Source of the DNA: Acrocarpospora catenulata
GTDB lineage: Bacteria; Actinomycetota; Actinomycetes; Streptosporangiales; Streptosporangiaceae
Reading direction: 5' to 3'
Length of the DNA stretch: 49,253 nt
Assembly (NCBI RefSeq): GCF_018476525.1
Contig: NZ_JAHCST010000068.1
Span: forward strand, 1-49,253
The notes beneath the pieces were generated by a model, which saw only the letters and a list, made by a program, of their open reading frames with translations, ran no database searches and was not told the origin of the DNA. This document shows positions 44,717 to 49,253 of the stretch, one piece after another (position 1 is the stretch's first letter; each line of letters starts with the position of its first letter). The translations under genes and the position numbers were made by a program.

Positions 44717-45637
44717 TTAATCGCGTTCCCGGAACTCCGGGTGGAGGTTGAGGAAGGCGCGGAAGTCCGAGGCGGGTTTTCCGGTGAGCAGGGTGTAGTC
44801 GCCGGTTTGGCGGTCGTAGCGGTTTTCGGCGTGGAGGCGGGCCATGGTGGCGAGGTGGTCGAAGAGGTGGGGCGGGAGGTTCTGGGGGCGGAGATACTGA
44901 TCGATCCATTGGCCGAGGGGAATGTCGAGGTACGTCACCGGGCGGTCGAGCAGTTGCGTCAATTCGCCGGCCATGGTCGCCAAATCGCGGGATTGGGGGC
45001 CGGTCAGCTCGTAGGTCTTTCCGATGTGGCCTTCCGGGGAGCGGAGGAGAGAGGCGGCGGCCTCGGCCACGTCGTGGGCGGCGATGGGGGAGGTGCGGGC
45101 GGAGCCGAAGGGAAGGCGGATGGTGCCGTCCTTTTGGATTGAGGCGAACATGAAAACGGTGAAGAGGGGATTCTCCAGAAAGGCGGTGGGGCGGAGGTGG
45201 ATCACGGGGAGGCCGGACCAGTTGAGGGCTTGTTCGGTCAGCCAGTGGTGGCGTTGCTGGGTTGATTCCGCCGTGCTGGAGAAGGTCATCTGCGAGACGG
45301 TCATCTGGGAGATGTTGACGAAGGCGTCCAGGCCGCCGTAATGGCGGGCGACCGCGGCGGTGGTCAGCGCGCCTTCCAGGTACTGCGCTGAGACGCTCAT
45401 GCCGAAATACATGCGGCGGCAGCCGTCGACGGCGCGCAGTACATCCGGAGCGCGGGTCAGGTCTCCGACTACGACCTCCGCTCCGGTGGCTCGCAGCCTT
45501 TCGGCACGGGAGTCCTCACGGTGGACCAACGCCCGTACGGGAAGCGAGTCCTGGCGGAGCAGTTCGACCACGGCCCGGCCGACCGCGCCGACTCCCCCCG
45601 CGGCACCGGTGACCAGGATCGGCCTGAGATCCCCCAC
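44717..45637 (-). CDS. NmrA-like NAD(P)-binding protein
   Basis: A 306-residue atypical short-chain dehydrogenase with the N-terminal nucleotide motif VTGAAGGVGAVGRAVVELL, the acidic/basic pair region RALVHREDSRAERL and AEVVVGDLTRAPDVLRAVDG. It lacks the YxxxK catalytic pair of true SDRs, as expected for NmrA-type proteins, and retains LRPTAFLEN and YELTGPQSRDLATMA of the group. It may be a quinone reductase-like or redox-sensing protein. Confidence 0.9.
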   Translation of the reverse strand: MGDLRPILVTGAAGGVGAVGRAVVELLRQDSLPVRALVHREDSRAERLRATGAEVVVGDLTRAPDVLRAVDGCRRMYFGMSVSAQYLEGALTTAAVARHYGGLDAFVNISQMTVSQMTFSSTAESTQQRHHWLTEQALNWSGLPVIHLRPTAFLENPLFTVFMFASIQKDGTIRLPFGSARTSPIAAHDVAEAAASLLRSPEGHIGKTYELTGPQSRDLATMAGELTQLLDRPVTYLDIPLGQWIDQYLRPQNLPPHLFDHLATMARLHAENRYDRQTGDYTLLTGKPASDFRAFLNLHPEFRERD

Positions 45638-45679
45638 AAGGTTCGGCCCTGCCCCCGATGGTCACACCGCAATCAATGA

Positions 45680-46276
45680 TCAGCGCAAAGAACCTTTGGC
45701 GGCGGTCACAAAGGCCCGGATGAGGCCGGCGTCCTTGGCGCCGTCGCGTTCCACGCCGCTGGAGACGTCCACTCCCCACGGTTCGGCCTCCGCGATGGCC
45801 CGCCCCACGTTCGCCGGGTCCAGCCCACCGGCCAGCATCCAGTTCCCCGATGGACGGCCACGGATCGCCGACCAGTCCCACGGTTCGCCGGAACCCGGTT
45901 TCGGGGCGTCCACGATGAGCAGGTCCTCGCCGAAGACACCGCAACGAAGGTCGGCGTCGGCCGCCACCGCCCGTACCAGCGGAATGTCCTTGAGAGCCAG
46001 GAAGTCGCCGTGCGGATGATCACCGTGCAACTGCACCGCGCGTACGCCGGACTCCACCGCCATGGCCCGGACGACCTCGGGCGACTCGCCCATGAGGACG
46101 CCCACGGTCAGCACCCGCTCCGGCACGGCCGCCGCCAGTTCCCGCGCCCGTGCCGGGGTCACCTGCCGCTTGCTCCTGGTCAGTACGAAACCGATGGCGT
46201 CGGCGCCCGCCTCGACCGCGGCGGCGACATGCTCGGGCTCACGAAGGCCACAGATCTTGACGTACACATGCAGCAC
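45680..46276 (-). CDS. trpF: Phosphoribosylanthranilate isomerase
   Basis: From GTG 46276 (or GTG 46267) the protein has 198 residues. TrpF hallmarks are KICGLREPEHVAAAVEAGAD with catalytic Cys in KICG, IGFVLTRSKRQV, VRAVQLHGDHPHGDF and LLIVDAPKPGSGEPWDWS with the catalytic aspartate, then MLAGGLDPANVGRAI and VDVSSGVERDGAKDAGLIRA. It catalyses the third step of tryptophan synthesis. It stands apart from other trp genes, as is common in actinomycetes, and faces the MazG-like gene across 27 bp. Confidence 0.97.
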   Translation of the reverse strand: MLHVYVKICGLREPEHVAAAVEAGADAIGFVLTRSKRQVTPARARELAAAVPERVLTVGVLMGESPEVVRAMAVESGVRAVQLHGDHPHGDFLALKDIPLVRAVAADADLRCGVFGEDLLIVDAPKPGSGEPWDWSAIRGRPSGNWMLAGGLDPANVGRAIAEAEPWGVDVSSGVERDGAKDAGLIRAFVTAAKGSLR

Positions 46277-46303
46277 CCTAAGGCCAAGGTAGGGTCGCCA
46301 GAC

Positions 46304-46675
46304 GTGACGAGGGAGCTGGACGAGCTGGCGAACAGGCTGCGGGAGTTCGTACGGGCCAGGGAGTGGGAGCGGTTTCACACGCCGAAGAACCTGGCGATGG
46401 CGCTGGCGGGGGAGGCGGGGGAGTTGCTCGCCGAGTTCCAGTGGCTGACGCCGGAGGAGTCCGGGGAGCTCGACCAGGAAGCCCTCGGCCGGGTGCGGGC
46501 CGAGCTGGGGGACGTGATGCTGTACCTGGTCAGGCTGGCCGACGCGGTCGGCGTGGACCTGGTGGAGGCCGCGCACGCGAAACTCGGCGAGAACGAGCGG
46601 CGCTACGACGTGCCGACCTATCGGGGTTCGGCACGGAAGGCGCCCCCGTTCCAGGACGGGCTACCGCACTCGTGA
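46304..46675 (+). CDS. MazG-like nucleotide pyrophosphohydrolase
   Basis: From GTG 46304 (AGGTAGGG upstream) the protein has 123 residues, the size of a single MazG-like/dCTPase (RS21-C6) domain. The magnesium-binding acidic motif is LAGEAGELLAEFQWL with a second set in RAELGDVMLYLVRLADAVG. It should hydrolyse canonical or modified NTPs to NMP and pyrophosphate. An in-frame ATG at 46268 would overlap the trpF start region and lacks a ribosome-binding site. Confidence 0.93.
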   Translation: MTRELDELANRLREFVRAREWERFHTPKNLAMALAGEAGELLAEFQWLTPEESGELDQEALGRVRAELGDVMLYLVRLADAVGVDLVEAAHAKLGENERRYDVPTYRGSARKAPPFQDGLPHS

Positions 46676-46697
46676 CAGCACGGGCAGACTGAGCAGG

Positions 46698-46940
46698 GTG
46701 CTCATCAAGACACTGCGCCCGCAGAACTACAACGAGGTCATCTACGTCGGGCACTACTTCCGCACCGGCAACCCCGTGGTGATGGACCTGACCGAGCTCC
46801 CGGACAGCGAGGCCAAGCAGCTCATCGACTTCGCCGCCGGGCTGGTGTTCGGCCGGGGCGGCGACATGGACCGCCTCACGCACAAGGTCTTCCTGCTGCT
46901 TCCCGCCGGTCTCGCCGGGCCCTCGGAAAGCCGCGAGTGA
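46698..46940 (+). CDS. Short SepF-like cell-division protein
   Basis: The 80-residue protein (GTG start) corresponds to the C-terminal core of SepF: EVIYVGHYFRTGNPVVMDLT, SEAKQLIDFAAGLVFGRGGD and KVFLLLPAG. The N-terminal membrane-targeting helix of canonical SepF is absent. It may be a SepF paralogue that modulates ring assembly without membrane binding. Its TGA touches the TCA (reverse stop) of the next gene with no spacing. Confidence 0.85.
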   Translation: MLIKTLRPQNYNEVIYVGHYFRTGNPVVMDLTELPDSEAKQLIDFAAGLVFGRGGDMDRLTHKVFLLLPAGLAGPSESRE

Positions 46941-47927
46941 TCACATCAGCGGATAGACCGGAATACGCCGCAAGGTCACCTCTAGCACGGTGGCCGTGGC
47001 CTTCGGCTCCTCCGTGAAGTAGAAGTCCGCCGCCACGTCGCAGCTGTAGGGCGCGCCGGGCACCTCCACCCGGTAGACCAGGGTGTGCGGGCTGTCCCAG
47101 TGCAACCGGGGCGGGATGTATCCGGCACCGAGCCGCGCGTCCAGGTCCGCCCGGATGATGGTGGTCGTCGCGAGCATGATCTTGACGTACCGGAACCGCC
47201 CGTCCCGGCTCCCGATCACCAGCTCGGCCGCCCCGGGCGGCGCCGGACGCAACGCGACCTCGCCCCGGCGGGGGAGCAGTTCCCCGGGCAACCCGAGCGC
47301 CGGGGCCACCAGCGTGGGATCGTCCGAGCCGAACCGGCAGAGCATCTCGGCCCACTCCAGCAGCAGCCCGGCGTCCAGCGGCACCGGACGCCGCCGCGCC
47401 TGCGCCCCCTCCGCCAGGGGCAGCGGGATCTCGGGACGGACCCAGCCCGGCGGCCAGTCCTCCAGGTCCAGGTGCGCCCGCCCGTTCACGATCAGCGTGT
47501 ACGGCGGCTCGGCCGGGAAGTCGTTCACCCGGATGGTCAGCTCGTCGCCCGCCGCCTCCGCCCGGTACGGGAACTCCCCGTCGCCGGTGTGCGACCAGAC
47601 GACGGCGATGGCCGGGAAGTCCCGCGCGGACGGCGGCAGGCCCTGGATCAGCGTGGTCAGCAGCCGGATCATCTCCTCCGGCGGGCACCACGCCTCCACG
47701 TCGTGGTTGGTGACCCGGAGCCGGTTGCCCAGCCGGTCGAAGGAGAGCCCCTGGAACCCGATGTCGTGCCCGGCCCGCAGCCGGGTGATCACTTCGTAGA
47801 CGTCCTCGGTGCTCAGCCAGCCTCGTTCGATGCCACTGACCACGTTCTCCCAGCACGCGCTAAGCCCGGGCTCGCCGGGCCGGACCCACTGGGACGCGGC
47901 CAGCAGCGGGTTCTCGGGGTCGGTCAT
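46941..47927 (-). CDS. Protein of unknown function
   Basis: A 328-residue soluble protein that I do not recognise. It is rich in aromatic and acidic residues: LSACWENVVSGIERGWLSTE near the N-terminus and SFDRLGNRLRVTNHDVEAWC. Two similar beta-rich parts follow, the second with FRYVKIMLATTTIIRADLD and HWDSPHTLVYRVEVPGAPYS. No signal peptide or membrane segment is evident. ATG 47927 is preceded by AAAGGAT. It is convergent with the SepF-like gene. Confidence 0.85.
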   Translation of the reverse strand: MTDPENPLLAASQWVRPGEPGLSACWENVVSGIERGWLSTEDVYEVITRLRAGHDIGFQGLSFDRLGNRLRVTNHDVEAWCPPEEMIRLLTTLIQGLPPSARDFPAIAVVWSHTGDGEFPYRAEAAGDELTIRVNDFPAEPPYTLIVNGRAHLDLEDWPPGWVRPEIPLPLAEGAQARRRPVPLDAGLLLEWAEMLCRFGSDDPTLVAPALGLPGELLPRRGEVALRPAPPGAAELVIGSRDGRFRYVKIMLATTTIIRADLDARLGAGYIPPRLHWDSPHTLVYRVEVPGAPYSCDVAADFYFTEEPKATATVLEVTLRRIPVYPLM

Positions 47928-48253
47928 CGGGGGATCCTTTCGAGGGTCCGGCCGTACACCTGGAACTGGTGGGGTGGGCCGTGCCCTTGAGGGCCACGGT
48001 AGACGACTTACCGGAAGAAATGGGGGTTTGTCGCCCCCAAATCCCCTTACGCATGACACGGCTCCCCAAAACCGACGATCAGGTACGGCAGGCCCGTGCC
48101 GCCCCGACACCGGCACGTCGATCCGCACCCCGCCGTGCCGCGCTCGGCGACGTCTGGCCTGTATGTCCGCCCATGGCCACCGTCGAGCGGAGGCTCGTCC
48201 TCCAGCTTGGGGTGCCGTCACATACCGATGTGATTGTCTACCTTGGCACCCTG
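47928..48253. other. Divergent intergenic region without a convincing gene
   Basis: About 390 bases separate the unknown gene and the ligase gene. Frames are open on both strands only because of high GC. Nothing coding is supported. A small inverted repeat CACAT-ACCG-ATGTG lies near 48221-48234 and a promoter for the ligase gene is at 48254-48282. Confidence 0.5.
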
Positions 48254-48282
48254 TTGTCTGGGGATTGCTGGGCTGTTATAAC
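48254..48282 (+). promoter_or_regulatory. Sigma-70-like promoter of the ligase gene
   Basis: TTGTCT (48254-48259) and TATAAC (48277-48282) are separated by exactly 17 bases, a near-consensus primary sigma promoter. The start codon follows 38 bases later. It shares GTTATAAC with the GntR boxes at 36 kb, but the flanks differ, so no common regulator is proposed. Confidence 0.65.
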
Positions 48283-48319
48283 GGCCGGATTCCCGTGATC
48301 CCCATTGAGGAGGAGATCG

Positions 48320-49253
48320 ATGTTCCCGGCCCCCGTCCTGGACGCGTTGCGGATCGAGCCCGGCCGTACCGCCCTGGAATTCGGCGAGCGCGCGGTGACC
48401 CGCGGCGAGCTGCGGGCAACCGTCGCCAGAATGGTGACGGGCCTACGCGCGGCCGGGCTGGGACCAGGCTCGGGCGTCGTGCTGACGACCGCCATCTCCC
48501 CCGAGGCATACGCCGCGGAACTGGCCGCCCACACCCTCGGCTGCCGAGTCACCCTCCTCCGCCCCGGCTGGACACCCTCCCAGATCACCACCGCCCTCAA
48601 CCACCCAATCGACGCCTTCATCACCACCCCCGACGCCCCCGGCGTCACCCTTCATGCCGCCCCAGGCGCCACCTCTGGCACCACCTCTGGCACCGTCCCA
48701 AGCACCACTTCTGGCACCGTCCCAGGCACCACCTCTGGCACCGCCCCCGGGGCCACCGCCCAGACTCTCGACCTCACCACCCTCGCCGCTCACCCCGCGG
48801 CACCCCTCGTCCCCGCCGCCCACCCGGACGACACCGCCCGCCTCACCCTCCACACCGACGCGACCGGCCGCCCCGCCGCCCGCCCCCTCTCCTACCGCCG
48901 GTACGGCCTGGCCTTCCAACCGGAGGACTGGCCCCCCACCCTGGCCACCGCGATGACCGCCTTCCAGCGCTACCTCATCTCCGGCCACCTCGCCGCCCCC
49001 TTAACCACCACCTACCTGGGCCGCTGCCTGATCGCCGGCGGCACCGCCATCCTCACCCCCGCCCCCCTCACCCCCACCTTGATCGACCACCACCACGCCA
49101 CCGTCACCCTCTTATCCCCCCACCGCCTGCAAGCCCTCCTAACCGCCCACCACCACACCCCCAACACCCTCACCACCCTCCAAACCGTCATCCTCACGAC
49201 ACCCCCACCCACCGACCTCACCACCCCCTTCACCCTCCTCCACCACACCCCCG
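48320..49253 (+). CDS. AMP-dependent synthetase/ligase, N-terminal part (runs off window)
   Basis: ATG 48320 with GAGGAGGAG upstream opens a frame of at least 311 codons to the window edge. The start, APVLDALRIEPGRTALEFGE, and VTRGELRATVARMVTGLRAA with GSGVVLTTAISPEAYAAELA are typical of acyl-CoA synthetase-like enzymes. The ATP-binding A3 motif (usually TSGTTGxPK) appears as HTDATGRPAARPLSYRR, with the lysine lost. A Ser/Thr/Gly-rich insert of about 30 residues made of an eight-residue repeat precedes it. The 3' part is not visible, so completeness is unknown. Confidence 0.85.
   Translation, partial: MFPAPVLDALRIEPGRTALEFGERAVTRGELRATVARMVTGLRAAGLGPGSGVVLTTAISPEAYAAELAAHTLGCRVTLLRPGWTPSQITTALNHPIDAFITTPDAPGVTLHAAPGATSGTTSGTVPSTTSGTVPGTTSGTAPGATAQTLDLTTLAAHPAAPLVPAAHPDDTARLTLHTDATGRPAARPLSYRRYGLAFQPEDWPPTLATAMTAFQRYLISGHLAAPLTTTYLGRCLIAGGTAILTPAPLTPTLIDHHHATVTLLSPHRLQALLTAHHHTPNTLTTLQTVILTTPPPTDLTTPFTLLHHTP
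48669..48750 (+). repeat. 24-bp tandem repeat inside the ligase gene
   Basis: About three imperfect copies of a 24-bp unit encode TSGTVPxT-type octapeptides (TSGTVPST, TSGTVPGT, TSGTAPGA). The unit length is divisible by three, so copy number can change without frame loss. It makes a flexible insert in the adenylation domain's N-terminal lobe. Confidence 0.8.

Noticed and set aside
48277-48282. GntR operator at the ligase promoter because of the shared GTTATAAC
   Set aside because: Only eight bases match, the palindrome flanks are absent and TATAAC is explained as a -10 element.

Overview
This 49 kb window comes from the chromosome of a high-GC actinomycete. Almost all genes have strong GC3 bias, GTG starts are common, and the gene families (PknB-type kinase with WD40 repeats, mycothiol-type DinB, SepF-like protein, LGFP-like secreted protein, degenerate secreted zinc-peptidase homologue) fit filamentous Actinomycetota, perhaps Streptosporangiaceae. 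The family-level placement is inference. No rRNA, tRNA or CRISPR array was seen.

Left part (1-24.5 kb) is accessory in character. It starts with a Ser/Thr kinase-WD40 protein, a zinc alcohol dehydrogenase, and relics of a TetR regulator, a cyclase and a four-carbon acid sugar kinase. Then comes a decayed minus-strand defence cassette (4.8-12.9 kb): HEPN protein, Res-like helicase/nuclease and Mod methyltransferase. The Res gene is split by an IS630-family element and the HEPN gene seems frameshifted. An insertion-sequence graveyard follows (13.0-14.3 kb), with a 92-bp triplication and a broken copy of a gene whose intact version lies about 9 kb away. Next are a PIN / XRE-ImmA toxin-antitoxin-like pair, an EamA transporter facing a MarR regulator across two palindromes, and a TetR-DHA2 exporter-Na+/H+ antiporter operon behind an array of TGCA half-sites. 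This part ends with a secreted metallopeptidase-like protein lacking its HExxH motif and a membrane protein.

Middle part (24.6-40.6 kb) is a divergent catabolic island. Ten minus-strand genes, mostly joined by 4-14 bp overlaps, encode an ABC importer (binding lipoprotein, fused permease, ATPase), an isopropylmalate/tartrate-type dehydrogenase, an Asp/Glu racemase-like protein, a 3-oxo-tetronate kinase (OtnK), a class II aldolase/decarboxylase (OtnC), an Ldh2-type dehydrogenase, an ABM monooxygenase-like protein and an aconitase. Five plus-strand genes encode a GntR regulator, an MFS transporter, an RraA-type aldolase, a Gfo/Idh/MocA dehydrogenase and a TIM-barrel isomerase. Inverted copies of AGGTTATAAC sit in both promoters and are the likely GntR operators. 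The expected end product of OtnK/OtnC is dihydroxyacetone phosphate; the starting substrate is unknown but is probably an acid sugar or polyhydroxylated di- or tricarboxylate.

Right part (40.6-49.25 kb) looks more like ordinary chromosome: SMI1/KNR4 protein, a head-to-head junction of a beaten metallo-hydrolase and a LysR gene that have both lost their 5' ends, a luciferase-like oxidoreductase, DinB, a collagen-like surface protein, an NmrA-type reductase, TrpF, a MazG-like pyrophosphohydrolase, a short SepF-like protein, an unknown protein, and an AMP-dependent ligase cut by the window edge.
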